Shown piece after piece: positions 15,158 through 25,558 of a stretch of DNA of 40,007 bases. The stretch is from positions 1 through 40,007 of the forward strand of contig WHTY01000036.1 of NCBI GenBank assembly GCA_009377475.1. The letters are read 5' to 3'. Each line of letters opens with the position of its first letter. Positions within the stretch are counted from its first letter, which is position 1. The notes under the pieces were generated by a model. The model had not been told where the DNA came from and made no database searches. It saw only the letters and a list, made by a program, of their open reading frames with translations. The DNA is from Actinophytocola sp. (lineage in GTDB: Bacteria; Actinomycetota; Actinomycetes; Mycobacteriales; Pseudonocardiaceae). The position numbers and the translations under genes were made by a program.

Positions 15158-15766
15158 TCAGCCCTCCGCCATGGCGCGCAGGTGCGGCAGTAGCGCGCGC
15201 AACGCCCTGCCCCGGTGGGACAGCGCATCCTTCTCGGCCGAGTCCAGCTCGGCCGAGGTGCGCTGCTCCCCCTCCGGCATGAAGATCGGGTCGTACCCGA
15301 AGCCGTTCTCGCCGCGCGGCTCGCGGATCAGCGTGCCTGGCCAGCGGCCCCGCACCACGGTCTCCGAGCCGTCAGGGGTCACCAGCGCCGCCGCGCACAC
15401 GAACGCGGCGTCCCTGCGGTCGTCGGGGACGTCGGTGAGCTGGTCCAGCACCAGCCGCAGGTTCGCATCGTCGTCGCCGTGCCGCCCGGCCCAGCGCGCC
15501 GAGAGCACGCCCGGCATGTCGTTCAACGCGGCCACGGTCAGCCCGGAGTCGTCCGCCACGGCGGCCAGTCCCGTCGCGGCGACGGCGTCGCGCGCCTTGG
15601 CGAGCGCGTTGCCCTCGAACGTCGGCTCGGTCTCGGGCGCTTCGTCGAACGGCTCGACGTCGCCGAGCCCGACGACCGCCAGCCCCGCGACGCCCTCGGC
15701 GTCCAGGATGCGACGCAGCTCGTCGAGCTTCTTGACGTTGCGGGTGGCCAGCAGCAGCCGACTCAC
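15158..15766 (-). CDS. rdgB: XTP/dITP pyrophosphatase (non-canonical purine NTPase)
   Basis: The 202-residue protein starts with the hallmark [18 protein letters not shown] and continues with [17 protein letters not shown] (catalytic metal-binding Glu), [26 protein letters not shown] and [16 protein letters not shown]. These are the defining motifs of the HAM1/RdgB family. It hydrolyses dITP, XTP and ITP to monophosphates and so keeps deaminated purines out of nucleic acids. Its GTG start overlaps the rph stop by 4 nt (GTGA), so the two are translationally coupled. The same pair occurs in M. tuberculosis (Rv1340-Rv1341). It is the last gene of its operon. Confidence 0.95.
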   Translation of the reverse strand: MSRLLLATRNVKKLDELRRILDAEGVAGLAVVGLGDVEPFDEAPETEPTFEGNALAKARDAVAATGLAAVADDSGLTVAALNDMPGVLSARWAGRHGDDDANLRLVLDQLTDVPDDRRDAAFVCAAALVTPDGSETVVRGRWPGTLIREPRGENGFGYDPIFMPEGEQRTSAELDSAEKDALSHRGRALRALLPHLRAMAEG

Positions 15767-16569
15767 TTACTCGCCTTCGACTTCTTGTCGTTCTTGTCTT
15801 TCTTGGCGCTCTTCCCCGGCTCCGGTTCCGGCAGTTCGCCGGGGTACGGCTGCTTCAACACCTCGGCCTGCTTGGCGCTCAGCTCGGCGCACCCGGCCAG
15901 GGCCACGTCCAGCATGGCGTCCATCGTGGAGCGGGTGAACGTCGCGCCCTCGGCGGTGCCCTGCACCTCGATCAGCGTGCCGGAGTCGGTGGCCACGACG
16001 TTCATGTCCACCTCGGCCCGCGAGTCCTCCTCGTAGGGCAGGTCGAGCCGCACCTTGCCGTCGACGACGCCGACGCTGATCGCCGACACCCCGCTGGCCA
16101 ACGGCTGCGGGTCCGCCAGCCGACCGGCGGCTGCCAGCCACGTGACCGCGTCCGCGAGCGCGACGTACGCGCCGGTGATGGCGGCCGTACGGGTGCCGCC
16201 GTCGGCCTGGATGACGTCGCAGTCGATGACGATGGTGTTCTCACCGAGCGCTGCCAGGTCGATGCACGCCCGCAGCGACCGGCCGACCAGCCGGGAGATC
16301 TCGTGCGTGCGCCCGCCGATCTTGCCCTTCACGGACTCGCGGGCGCTGCGCGTGTTGGTGCTCGACGGCAGCATCGCGTACTCGGCGGTCACCCAGCCGA
16401 GCCCGGAGCCCGTGCGCCAGCGCGGCACGCCCTCCGACACGCTCGCCGCACACAACACCCTGGTGTTGCCGAACTCGATCAGGACGGACCCCGCTGGCCA
16501 CTGCTGGAACCCCCGGGTGATCCTCACCTCGCGGAGTGCGTCGTCTTCTCTGCCATCTGCTCTCGCCAC
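15763..16569 (-). CDS. rph: Ribonuclease PH
   Basis: The 268-residue protein shows the RNase PH core: [90 protein letters not shown] (phosphate/active-site region) and a second RNase PH domain. It trims the CCA-proximal 3' extensions of tRNA precursors by phosphorolysis. About 15 extra C-terminal residues are Lys/Asp-rich ([13 protein letters not shown]) and may aid RNA contact. The stop overlaps the rdgB start. GTG 16569 has a TAGGCT box 8 nt upstream, suggesting a leaderless transcript. Confidence 0.95.
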   Translation of the reverse strand: MARADGREDDALREVRITRGFQQWPAGSVLIEFGNTRVLCAASVSEGVPRWRTGSGLGWVTAEYAMLPSSTNTRSARESVKGKIGGRTHEISRLVGRSLRACIDLAALGENTIVIDCDVIQADGGTRTAAITGAYVALADAVTWLAAAGRLADPQPLASGVSAISVGVVDGKVRLDLPYEEDSRAEVDMNVVATDSGTLIEVQGTAEGATFTRSTMDAMLDVALAGCAELSAKQAEVLKQPYPGELPEPEPGKSAKKDKNDKKSKASK

Positions 16570-16577
16570 GGTGCGTC

Positions 16578-16583
16578 AGCCTA
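16578..16583 (-). promoter_or_regulatory. -10 box, leaderless start of rph
   Basis: TAGGCT on the minus strand lies 8 nt before the rph GTG, in the short gap behind the MBL gene. This gives the rph-rdgB pair its own promoter. Confidence 0.5.
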
Positions 16584-16628
16584 CGAGCCGCGGCCCTGCC
16601 GCGCTCGGGGTGGGTGCCGACGCCCGGC

Positions 16629-17396
16629 TCAGATGTCGTAGGTCGCGCCCTGCTCGACCAGCTCGAGCGGCCCGTCGAACGTCGTCCGCGCCTCGGCGTA
16701 GATCTTGGCACGGTCGGTCCATGGCGCGATGTGGGTGAGCAGCAGCCGCCGCGCGCCCGAGCGGTGCGCGAGCAGGCCTGCCTCGACCCCGGACAGGTGC
16801 ACGCCCAGCGGCCGGTCGTCGGCGTCGGTCCAGGACGCCTCGCTGAGCAGCACGTCGACGTCGTGGGCAAGCACGTCCAGCGCGGGGCACATGCCGGAGT
16901 CGCCGGTGTAGGCGAGCGTGACGCCGCCGTGGCTGATACGCAGTCCGTACGCGGGCGTCGGGTGCAGCACCTCGTACGCGGTGAGCACGAACGGCCCGAT
17001 CGCCACCGGCTCCGACGGCAGCGGACGGAACTCGTAGACGTCGCCGAGGTCGGTCTCGGCGCGTTCCGGCTCGTTCGGCGCGTACAGGTTGACCAGCCGC
17101 TGCTCGGTGTCGTCCGGCCCGTAAACCGGGAGCCGCGTCGGCCTGCCCCCCGGCCAGTGCGGGTGGTAGCGCCGGATGACCGTCAGCGCGCCGAAGTCGG
17201 CGCAGTGGTCCGGGTGCAGGTGCGAGAAGACAAGCGCGTCGAGGTCGAACGGACTGCGAAACTCCTGGAGCTGCGACAGCGTGCCGTTGCCGAGTTCGAG
17301 CCCGAGCACAAAACCATCCGCCTCGAGCAGGTAGCCGGAGGCGGCGGTGTTCGGGCCGGGCACGCTGCCAGCGCACCCGAGGATGGTCAGACGCAC
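16629..17396 (-). CDS. Metallo-beta-lactamase-fold hydrolase, Rv1339-like cAMP phosphodiesterase candidate
   Basis: GTG 17396 is preceded by a GGCAGGG. The 255-residue protein begins VRLTILGCAGSVPGPNTAASGYLLE. It has the metal motif FSHLHPDHCADF (HxHxDH), later YTGDSGMCPALD and LLLTHIAPWTD. This is the tRNase Z-like branch of the MBL fold. Its place between murI and rph matches M. tuberculosis Rv1339, reported as an atypical class II cyclic-AMP phosphodiesterase. By orthology and order I infer a cyclic-nucleotide phosphodiesterase in the cytoplasm. The sequence alone shows only a zinc-dependent hydrolase. A 97-nt gap separates it from murI upstream. Confidence 0.85.
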   Translation of the reverse strand: MRLTILGCAGSVPGPNTAASGYLLEADGFVLGLELGNGTLSQLQEFRSPFDLDALVFSHLHPDHCADFGALTVIRRYHPHWPGGRPTRLPVYGPDDTEQRLVNLYAPNEPERAETDLGDVYEFRPLPSEPVAIGPFVLTAYEVLHPTPAYGLRISHGGVTLAYTGDSGMCPALDVLAHDVDVLLSEASWTDADDRPLGVHLSGVEAGLLAHRSGARRLLLTHIAPWTDRAKIYAEARTTFDGPLELVEQGATYDI

Positions 17397-17493
17397 GTGC
17401 CTACCCTGCCATGCCGACGCCGATCCGCGAATGACCGGCAACACGTCGCGACCGGTTTCACTCTCGTGCGAGCGTCCCGGTGACGTCGTGTGG

Positions 17494-18303
17494 TCATGCC
17501 ATGGTGAGGTGGAATCCCGGTGGCGCGCCGAGGAAACGCCTTGCGAGCTTGTTGAACCGCTCCGGCTCGCCGGTGGCGAGGAACTCGTGCTTCGCCTGCT
17601 CGTCGGACGGCTCGGCCAGCAGGTCGGTCTCGGTGAGCACGCGCACGACGTCTTTCGCGGTCTCCTCCGCGCTGGAGACGAGGGTGACGTCCTGGCCCAT
17701 GACGATCTGCAACACGCCGGTGAGCAGCGGATAGTGCGTGCAGCCGAGCACCAGCGTGTCGACCTCGGCGGCGAGCAACGGCTCAAGGTAGCCCTGCGCC
17801 AGCCCCAGCACCTGGCGCCCTGACGTGATGCCGCGCTCAACGAAGTCCACGAACCGCGGACACGCGACGCTGCTGACGCGGATGTGGTTGGCGGCGTGGA
17901 AGGCGTCGTCGTAGGCGCGGGAGCGGATGGTGCCCTCCGTCCCGATGACCCCCACTCTGCCAGTGTGGGTGGCGACGACGGCCCTGCGCACCGCGGGCAG
18001 CACCACCTCGACGACCGGGACGTCGTAGCGCTCGCGGGCGTCCCGCAGGCACGCGGCCGACGCCGTGTTGCAGGCGATGACCAGCGCCTTCACGCCGTCG
18101 TCGACCATGCTGTCCATGGCGGCGAGCGCCAGTTCGCGCACCCGCGCGATGGGCAGCGGTCCGTACGGCGTGTGGGCGGTGTCGCCGACGTAGCGCACCC
18201 GCTCTGCGGGCAGTTGGTCCAGGATCGCCCGCGCCACGGTGAGGCCGCCGACACCGGAGTCGAAGATGCCAATCGGGGTGTCTATGGCAGGGGAAGCGCT
18301 CAC
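17494..18303 (-). CDS. murI: Glutamate racemase
   Basis: The 269-residue protein has the racemase motifs [30 protein letters not shown] and the two catalytic cysteines in [10 protein letters not shown] and [10 protein letters not shown]. It interconverts L- and D-glutamate, giving the D-Glu of the peptidoglycan stem peptide. Length is normal. The GTG start overlaps the rhomboid stop by 4 nt, so the gene is translationally coupled to it. The order rhomboid-murI-MBL-rph-rdgB is that of mycobacteria. No unusual regulatory insertion is seen. Confidence 0.96.
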   Translation of the reverse strand: MSASPAIDTPIGIFDSGVGGLTVARAILDQLPAERVRYVGDTAHTPYGPLPIARVRELALAAMDSMVDDGVKALVIACNTASAACLRDARERYDVPVVEVVLPAVRRAVVATHTGRVGVIGTEGTIRSRAYDDAFHAANHIRVSSVACPRFVDFVERGITSGRQVLGLAQGYLEPLLAAEVDTLVLGCTHYPLLTGVLQIVMGQDVTLVSSAEETAKDVVRVLTETDLLAEPSDEQAKHEFLATGEPERFNKLARRFLGAPPGFHLTMA

Positions 18304-18953
18304 GCGCCGAGATTACCCGGCAGTGCTGGACGCGCGGACGTCCTGGGGGCGCGGTCCGCACGAGAGACCAGCCAGGCGGCGAGCACCCCGGCGACCGCGC
18401 CGAACAGGTGTCCCTGCCAGGAGACGTTGCCAGCGACGGTCGGCAGCACGCCCCAGAACATCCCGCCGTAGAGGAAGAACAGCACCCCAGCCAGCACCAG
18501 TTGTCCGACCGACCGGTTGAAGATGCCCCTGACCAGCAGGAACGCCAGCCAGCCGAAGGCGAGGCCGGACGCGCCGATGGTGACGGCGTCCGGTGGCCCG
18601 ACCAGCCACACGCCGAGCCCGCTGACCAGCCAGATCGTCGTCGTCACCGCGATCCACTGGCCGATGCCGCCGGACATCACCAGGAACCCGAACAGCGCGA
18701 TCGGGATCGTGTTGGCGACGACGTGGCTCCACGGGCCGTGCAGCAGCGGCGCCCACAGCACGCCGTCCAGGCCGGACAGCGTGCGCGCCTCGATGCCTTC
18801 GTGTTGCAGGTTGGCGGGCAGTGCGCGGTCGACGAACTCGACGACGTAGAGCAACGTCGTGAACGAGAGCGCGACCAGCACGGCGCCGAACGGTCGTGGC
18901 GGCACCACCCGTTTGCTCGGGTCGGTGCGCCTGCGCGTCGGGGTCGCGGTCAT
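18300..18953 (-). CDS. Rhomboid-family intramembrane serine protease
   Basis: The 217-residue protein has about six hydrophobic segments after a basic N-terminus. The serine motif is [14 protein letters not shown] (GxSG). The catalytic His lies in a later helix ([16 protein letters not shown]). [18 protein letters not shown] is the rhomboid HxxxN loop region. It would cleave membrane-embedded substrates. The substrate is unknown. It corresponds in position to M. tuberculosis Rv1337. It couples to murI by a GTGA overlap and has its own TAGCCT box 6 nt before ATG. Confidence 0.92.
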   Translation of the reverse strand: MTATPTRRRTDPSKRVVPPRPFGAVLVALSFTTLLYVVEFVDRALPANLQHEGIEARTLSGLDGVLWAPLLHGPWSHVVANTIPIALFGFLVMSGGIGQWIAVTTTIWLVSGLGVWLVGPPDAVTIGASGLAFGWLAFLLVRGIFNRSVGQLVLAGVLFFLYGGMFWGVLPTVAGNVSWQGHLFGAVAGVLAAWLVSRADRAPRTSARPALPGNLGA

Positions 18954-18959
18954 AGCCTC

Positions 18960-18965
18960 AGGCTA
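18960..18965 (-). promoter_or_regulatory. -10 box, leaderless start of rhomboid-murI
   Basis: TAGCCT on the minus strand lies 6 nt before the rhomboid ATG, and a GTCGACA-like element lies upstream. This marks a promoter inside the cysM-murI interval. Confidence 0.5.
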
Positions 18966-19004
18966 CGCAAGTTGGGACTTTGTCGACATGTGGCCAGGGC
19001 GGCG

Positions 19005-20803
<1,799 letters not shown>

Positions 20804-20809
20804 ACTCCC

Positions 20810-20815
20810 ATCCTA
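20810..20815 (-). promoter_or_regulatory. -10 box, leaderless start of mec-cysO-cysM
   Basis: TAGGAT on the minus strand lies 6 nt before the mec GTG. It borders the repeat-rich intergenic region on its other side. Confidence 0.5.
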
Positions 20816-20821
20816 AGGGGT

Positions 20822-21142
20822 GGACACTCGATGCCGGAGAGTGTCCGTACCGTGAGACGCCCCACGTCACACCGCGCGAGTCGCACCTTATTTGCCGCGA
20901 GTTGCACCTTATCCGCCGCGAGTTGCACGTCGTCGTGCCGCGAGAGTCCCGACTTGCGGAGACGCGAGTTCCGAGATCCGGTGTTGGAACTCGCGGCTTC
21001 ACTCGGCTTCGCCAGGCAAATGGCCACGAGAGTCGGACAAACGGCATTGAATCCGTCAGGGATCGCGCAATATCCCCGGCGAAGCGGGTCGGCCACGCTC
21101 GGAACGGTGCGACTCGCGCGGGATACGGTGCGACTCGCGCGG
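20822..21142. repeat. Intergenic array of 21-bp repeats, both orientations
   Basis: No gene lies in this 339-bp gap. It starts with a dyad GGACACTC...GAGTGTCC (20823-20830 / 20841-20848). Then come CGCGAGT(T/C)GCAC units at 20875, 20896 and 20917, exactly 21 bp apart, with decayed copies near 20939 and 20963. Inverted copies follow (AACTCGCGG at 20988; ACGGTGCGACTCGCGCGG at 21104-21121 and 21125-21142, again 21 bp apart). The last copy abuts the stop codon of the GAF regulator. The same repeats occur at 32882-32991. There are no spacers of CRISPR type. Confidence 0.85.
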
Positions 21143-22651
21143 TTATGGCGCGGCGGCGAGGCGGGCGTGGTGGGCAGCGGCAATCCGCCGACGCGGATCG
21201 CCCATAGGCAGCGCGCGGCACAGCCGCTCCACCACCTCGACGTCGTCCGCGCCACACGACGTCTCCCAGAACCGCCACAGCGCCCGGGCGTCGCCGCTGT
21301 CCAGCACCGCACGCCGCACCAGCGCGATCAGCGACTCCCGCTCGTCGCGCACGGCGGGCGCCTCGGAGTCCGCCAGCAGCGGGCCGTCGAACGCCGACAG
21401 CACCGCGTCGACGTCGCCATCGCGGAGCGCGGCGGACACCCGCAGGAAGTCGGCGTCGATGTCGGCCGCGAGCCGGTAGGGCCGGGTCCGCACGACCTCG
21501 GCCCCGAGTTGCGAACGGAGCCGGTGGATCTCCGCGCGCACCGTGACCGGGTTGCCGTCGTCGCCGTACAGCTCCAGCGCCAGCCGGTCGGCGGACATGC
21601 CGTGCGGGTGCATCGCGAGCACGGTCAGGATCTCGGCGTGCCGCAGTGTGATCGGAATCTCGCGGCCATCGACGGTGACGACCGGCGCGCTGTCACTCAG
21701 GAAGGTGAGCCCCAGCCGGGGACGAGACACCGCGCGAGACGTCCGCCCGAGCCGGAGCAGGTACCCCTCCGGCAGCGGCTCCAGCGTGCCGACCCGCCCG
21801 TCCGGCAATGCGACGTTCGATCCGGTGACCGGCACCGCGTCCGGCAGCGGCCCGCAGGACTCCGTCGCCAGCACGCGTCCGGACGTCGACAGCAGCGCAC
21901 CCGGCTCGCCGCGCAGCGCGTGCAGGTGCGGCATGTGGCTGCGACGCACCCGCTCGTCGCGCACCGCGAGCTGCGCCTTGAGCTGCCCCTCGGCGAGGCT
22001 CGCCGACGCCGACACCAGCGCCAGCATCGCGGGATGCACCGTTCGCAACGGCCCGCTGACGTCGATCGCGCCCAGCAGCGCGCCGGTCTCCGGGTGGCGC
22101 ACGGGCGCCGCCGCGCACGTCCAGGTGTGATACATCCGCACCAGGTGCTCGGCGGAGTAGACCTGCACCGGCTCCCCCGTCGCGAGCACGGTGCCCATCG
22201 CGTTGGTGCCGATGACGTCCTCGGACCACCGCACGCCCTCGGTGAGCAGCACCCGGTCGGCGTCGTGGCACACCCCGGACGCTCCCTCGCGCCACAGGAT
22301 GTGGCCATCGGCGTCGGTGACGATCATGATGTGCTCGGCGTCGTCGGCGATGCTGACCAGGTTCTGCCGCAGTAGCGGCAACACCGACGCGAGCGGATGC
22401 GCCTGCCGGACGTCGTCCAGCTCATCGGCGTCGTAGACCAGCGGCGGGAGCTTGCCGTCCGGGTCGACGTCGGCCGCGAGCGAACGGTCCCACGACGCGG
22501 AGATCACCGAGCGCGGCGGCTGGGGCGCGGGCGCGCCGGAGAGCACGGCCTCGTGCACCCGCCGCAACAGCTTGGCGTAGGCGTCGGGGTCGTGCAGCAG
22601 CTCCGCGGACACAGCGTGCTCACCCACCCTTCTGACGGTAGTGACCGCCAT
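21143..22651 (-). CDS. GAF-domain transcriptional regulator of the aldehyde dehydrogenase gene
   Basis: ATG 22651 gives a 502-residue protein. The N-terminal half resembles the sensor part of acetoin/aldehyde regulators (VISASWDRSL, VSIADDAEHIMIVTDADG, WSEDVIGTNAMGTVLATG). A GAF domain follows (MYHTWTCAAAPVRHP, LLGAIDVSGPL). There is no sigma-54 AAA+ domain. The C-terminus has a winged-helix-like part (IPITLRHAEILTVLAMHP, VTVRAEIHRLRSQLG, RTRPYRLAADI) and a helical tail. It is divergent from the ALDH gene, with a palindrome between the starts, so it most likely controls that gene in response to an aldehyde or alcohol signal. Relatives are common next to exaC-type ALDH in actinomycetes. The start is uncertain by a few codons. 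Confidence 0.82.
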   Translation of the reverse strand: MAVTTVRRVGEHAVSAELLHDPDAYAKLLRRVHEAVLSGAPAPQPPRSVISASWDRSLAADVDPDGKLPPLVYDADELDDVRQAHPLASVLPLLRQNLVSIADDAEHIMIVTDADGHILWREGASGVCHDADRVLLTEGVRWSEDVIGTNAMGTVLATGEPVQVYSAEHLVRMYHTWTCAAAPVRHPETGALLGAIDVSGPLRTVHPAMLALVSASASLAEGQLKAQLAVRDERVRRSHMPHLHALRGEPGALLSTSGRVLATESCGPLPDAVPVTGSNVALPDGRVGTLEPLPEGYLLRLGRTSRAVSRPRLGLTFLSDSAPVVTVDGREIPITLRHAEILTVLAMHPHGMSADRLALELYGDDGNPVTVRAEIHRLRSQLGAEVVRTRPYRLAADIDADFLRVSAALRDGDVDAVLSAFDGPLLADSEAPAVRDERESLIALVRRAVLDSGDARALWRFWETSCGADDVEVVERLCRALPMGDPRRRIAAAHHARLAAAP

Positions 22652-22659
22652 CACCGCAC

Positions 22660-22681
22660 TGCAACGTCGTTGCAACGTTGC
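22660..22681. promoter_or_regulatory. Palindromic operator in the ALDH divergent promoter
   Basis: TGCAACG-T-CGTTGCA (22660-22674) is a perfect 7+1+7 palindrome. It overlaps a second one, GCAACGTTGC (22672-22681). A TAGCGT box (22688-22693) follows toward the ALDH gene. This is the likely binding site for the GAF regulator, acting on both promoters. Confidence 0.7.
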
Positions 22682-22732
22682 CGCTCCTAGCGTCACGCCA
22701 TCACACCGCAACGAAGCGAGTAAGGACGGCCC

Positions 22733-24256
22733 ATGACCACGTACGCAGCGCCCGGCACTGCGGGCAGCATCGTCTCCTACGAGTCCCGGTACGACCACTT
22801 CATCGGCGGCGAGTACGTCCCGCCAGCGAAGGGCCAGTACTTCGAGAACCCCACGCCGGTGACCGGCCAGCCGTTCACCGAAATCGCGCGGGGCACAGCG
22901 GACGACGTCGAGCGCGCGCTGGACGCCGCCCACGGCGCGGCACCGGCGTGGGGCAAGACGTCCGTGGCCGAGCGAGCCACCATCCTCAACCGCATCGCCG
23001 ACCGCATGGAGGCCAACCTCGAAGCCCTCGCGGTGGCCGAGAGCTGGGAAAACGGCAAGGCGGTCCGCGAGACACTGAACGCTGACATCCCGCTGGCCAT
23101 CGACCACTTCCGCTATTTCGCCGGAGCCATCCGCGCGCAGGAAGGCGGCGTGTCGGAGATCGACGGCGACACCATCGCGTACCACTTCCACGAGCCGCTG
23201 GGCGTCGTCGGCCAGATCATCCCGTGGAACTTCCCGATCCTGATGGCGACGTGGAAGCTGGCCCCGACGCTGGCGGCGGGCAACGCCGTCGTGCTCAAGC
23301 CGGCCGAGCAGACCCCGGCGTCCATCCACGTCCTCATGTCCCTGATCAGTGACCTGTTGCCACCCGGTGCGGTGAACATCGTCAACGGCTTCGGCGTCGA
23401 AGCGGGCAAGCCGCTGGCGTCGAACCGCAGGATCAGCAAAATCGCCTTCACGGGTGAAACCACCACCGGGCGGCTGATCATGCAGTACGCCAGCGAGAAC
23501 CTGATCCCGGTCACGCTGGAGCTCGGCGGCAAGAGCCCGAACATCTTCTTCGACGACGTCGCCAGCGCCGACGACGCCTACTACGACAAGGCACTCGAAG
23601 GCTTCACGATGTTCGCGCTGAACCAGGGCGAGGTGTGCACGTGCCCGTCGCGCGCGCTGATCCAGGCGGGCATCTACGACCGGTTCCTCTCCGACGTCAC
23701 CGAGCGCACCAAGGCCGTCAAGCAGGGCCACCCGCTCGACACCGAGACCATGATCGGCGCGCAGGCGTCGAACGACCAGTACGAGAAGATCCTGTCCTAC
23801 ATCGACATCGGCAAGCAGGAAGGCGCGCGTGTCGTCACCGGCGGCGAGCCCGCCGACCTGGGCGGGGAGCTGTCCGGCGGCTACTACGTGCAGCCGACGA
23901 TCTTCGAGGGCCACAACAAGATGCGGAGCTTCCAGGAAGAGATCTTCGGACCGGTCGTGTCGGTGGCGAAGTTCGACGACTACGACGACGCGATCAAGAC
24001 CGCCAACGACACCCTGTACGGCCTCGGCGCTGGCGTGTGGTCACGCAACGGCAACGTCGCCTACCGCGCGGGCCGCGACATCCAGGCTGGTCGCGTCTGG
24101 GTGAACAACTACCACGCCTACCCGGCGCACGCGGCCTTCGGCGGCTACAAGCAGTCCGGCATCGGGCGGGAGAACCACTCGATGATGCTGGACCACTACC
24201 AGCAGACCAAGAACCTGCTGGTCAACTACTCGGAGAACAAGCTGGGCTTCTTCTGA
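22733..24256 (+). CDS. NAD-dependent aldehyde dehydrogenase (ExaC/AldB type)
   Basis: The 507-residue protein is a complete ALDH. It has [19 protein letters not shown] at the N-terminus, [22 protein letters not shown] (cofactor-binding), [10 protein letters not shown], the catalytic Glu in [13 protein letters not shown] and the catalytic Cys in [15 protein letters not shown]. The end is [19 protein letters not shown]. The Cys-Thr-Cys and the Tyr-Glu-Ser-Arg start are typical of the acetaldehyde-type AldB/ExaC group. It oxidises small aldehydes, such as those from alcohols, to acids. AAGGAC lies ~8 nt before ATG. It is divergent from its regulator and followed by a DUF779 gene, the usual partner. 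Confidence 0.94.
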   Translation: MTTYAAPGTAGSIVSYESRYDHFIGGEYVPPAKGQYFENPTPVTGQPFTEIARGTADDVERALDAAHGAAPAWGKTSVAERATILNRIADRMEANLEALAVAESWENGKAVRETLNADIPLAIDHFRYFAGAIRAQEGGVSEIDGDTIAYHFHEPLGVVGQIIPWNFPILMATWKLAPTLAAGNAVVLKPAEQTPASIHVLMSLISDLLPPGAVNIVNGFGVEAGKPLASNRRISKIAFTGETTTGRLIMQYASENLIPVTLELGGKSPNIFFDDVASADDAYYDKALEGFTMFALNQGEVCTCPSRALIQAGIYDRFLSDVTERTKAVKQGHPLDTETMIGAQASNDQYEKILSYIDIGKQEGARVVTGGEPADLGGELSGGYYVQPTIFEGHNKMRSFQEEIFGPVVSVAKFDDYDDAIKTANDTLYGLGAGVWSRNGNVAYRAGRDIQAGRVWVNNYHAYPAHAAFGGYKQSGIGRENHSMMLDHYQQTKNLLVNYSENKLGFF

Positions 24257-24337
24257 GCCCGGTTCCCGTGACCGCCGGGCGTGGCGCGTCTGCCCTGCCG
24301 CAACGGCCCGCGCCGCGCCCGGCTTCCCACCGCTGGG

Positions 24338-24396
24338 GGTGCGATGAAGGGCTTCTTACTTGCGCCAGACGCTACAAAGAAGCCCTTCGTTGCACC
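24338..24396. repeat. Long imperfect palindrome (terminator or REP-like)
   Basis: Arms at 24338-24357 and 24377-24396 (core GAAGGGCTTCTT and its complement) match at 18 of 20 positions around a 19-nt loop. The hairpin lies between the ALDH and DUF779 genes. It is perfect at its core and differs only at two outer bases. Palindromes of this kind are scattered in some actinomycete genomes, so it may be a dispersed repeat rather than a plain terminator. Confidence 0.75.
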
Positions 24397-24439
24397 GCAC
24401 CCGGCGCTTCCCACACCCGAGTGAAAGGCCCAGACGTCG

Positions 24440-24817
24440 ATGACCGCTGAACGGGTGGCCGTGACGCCGAAGGCCGCGGATCTGCTCCGCAGCCTCGCGG
24501 ACACGCACGGCCCGCTGATGTTCCACCAGTCGGGTGGGTGCTGTGATGGCAGCGCTCCGATGTGCTACCCGGCTGGCGAGTTCCGCACCGGGGGTTCCGA
24601 CGTCCACCTCGGCGACCTGACCGTCGACGGGATCGACCCGGTGCCGGTGTGGATGTCCGCATCGCAGTTCGAGTACTGGCAGCACACGCACCTGACCATC
24701 GACGTCGTCCCGGGGCGCGGCAGCGGCTTCTCGCTGGAGGCGCCAGTGGGCGTGCGGTTCCTGATCCGCTCGCGGCTGCTCACCGACGACGAGCTCCGGG
24801 CGTTCGGGCTGGTCTAG
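24440..24817 (+). CDS. DUF779 protein
   Basis: The 125-residue protein has the family pattern MFHQSGGCCDGSAPMCYPAGEF with the paired cysteines, VWMSASQFEYWQHTHLTIDVVPGRGSGFSLE, and VRFLIRSRLLTDDE. DUF779 genes stand next to aldehyde dehydrogenase genes across bacteria, but their biochemical role has not been settled. The cysteines (Gly-Cys-Cys-Asp-Gly and Met-Cys-Tyr) could bind a metal or react with aldehyde. It is 183 nt behind ALDH, separated by a strong palindrome, so it may be transcribed at a lower level. Its TAG stop overlaps the stop of the convergent gene (CTAG). Confidence 0.88.
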   Translation: MTAERVAVTPKAADLLRSLADTHGPLMFHQSGGCCDGSAPMCYPAGEFRTGGSDVHLGDLTVDGIDPVPVWMSASQFEYWQHTHLTIDVVPGRGSGFSLEAPVGVRFLIRSRLLTDDELRAFGLV

Positions 24818-25314
24818 CCGGAGTCGTCGCCCAGCAACCGCTGCCAGTCGTACCCGCACGCCGCCGTCGCGACGTACTGCTGCACCTGCGCCAGCCAGAA
24901 CGCCGGGCCGTGCCCGAACGACCCCTGCAACGGGTTCCGCGACCTGCGCTGGATGTAGAGCGTCTGCGCCAGACCACACACGGCGAACCAGTCCGCGATG
25001 GCGGCGCGGTCGAGCACGAACGTCGGCTCGTCGGGCCAGCCGTCCCTGATGCGACACGCGGATGCGAGCAGCGAGTCCCGCATCCATCCGTTGTGCCGCT
25101 GGCGAAACTGCCTGCTCGGCTTCGGCCGAGGGTATGCGTGGGCGAACAGCCGCCAGTTGCTCAGCCGCCTGGGCAAAACGCCTGGCCTGCGCCCGGTTTC
25201 CAGCGTCGCGATGAACTGCCGCACGCTGGTGAGTACGGTGTCGGCCACGTCGGGCGACAGCGTCAGACGTATCGCCCCGTCGTCCAGCGAGACCGCCTCG
25301 ATGTAACCCCGCAC
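24814..25314 (-). CDS. Divergent DUF2017-like protein (second copy in operon)
   Basis: GTG 25314 lies 1 nt after the stop of the ClpS-like gene. By eye the 166-residue protein lines up with the DUF2017 protein at 26613-27170. AIRLTLSPDVADTVLTSVRQ matches [40 protein letters not shown] matches [36 protein letters not shown] matches [16 protein letters not shown]. The spacing between blocks is similar, though the acidic linker of the first copy is missing. I infer a diverged paralogue of DUF2017. It is basic where the other is acidic. Function is unknown, but its coupling to a ClpS-like gene repeats the clpS-DUF2017 order seen upstream. The alignment is manual and needs a profile search. Confidence 0.6.
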   Translation of the reverse strand: MRGYIEAVSLDDGAIRLTLSPDVADTVLTSVRQFIATLETGRRPGVLPRRLSNWRLFAHAYPRPKPSRQFRQRHNGWMRDSLLASACRIRDGWPDEPTFVLDRAAIADWFAVCGLAQTLYIQRRSRNPLQGSFGHGPAFWLAQVQQYVATAACGYDWQRLLGDDSG

Positions 25315-25315
25315 G

Positions 25316-25558
25316 TCACGTCCACTTCATCGACGCCCACAGACCGAAAATCTGCAACTGCGCCACCAGCGCCTCCGCGTGCTCCTGGCTCTCGTACCGC
25401 CCGAGCACGGCCGTGCCGTTCTTGTCCACGTCCCTCGCGGCCTGCACCCCGCCCTCGATCGGGAAGCCAAGCACCTCATGCAGCACGTAGACGACGCCCT
25501 CGATGGTGTTGATGTCGTCGTCGTGCAGCTGCACCACCCACGCCCGCTCCCGCGCCAT
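25316..25558 (-). CDS. Second ClpS-like adaptor protein
   Basis: ATG 25558 overlaps the stop of the peptidase gene by one base. The 80-residue protein is a minimal ClpS domain: WVVQLHDDDINTIEGVVYVL, then a helix, NGTAVLGRYESQEHAEALV, and AQLQIFGLWASMKW. Compared with the clpS at 27167 it lacks the 30-residue flexible N-terminus, which in ClpS proteins contacts the Clp ATPase and matters for delivery. It also has HDDD in place of the usual ND. It may deliver a special substrate, block Clp, or serve another partner. It is followed 1 nt later by a DUF2017-like gene. Confidence 0.78.
   Translation of the reverse strand: MARERAWVVQLHDDDINTIEGVVYVLHEVLGFPIEGGVQAARDVDKNGTAVLGRYESQEHAEALVAQLQIFGLWASMKWT

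Noticed and set aside
20875..20930. CRISPR array made of 21-bp repeats
   Set aside because: The units are directly tandem with only a few A-rich bases between cores. There are no unique spacers and no cas genes.
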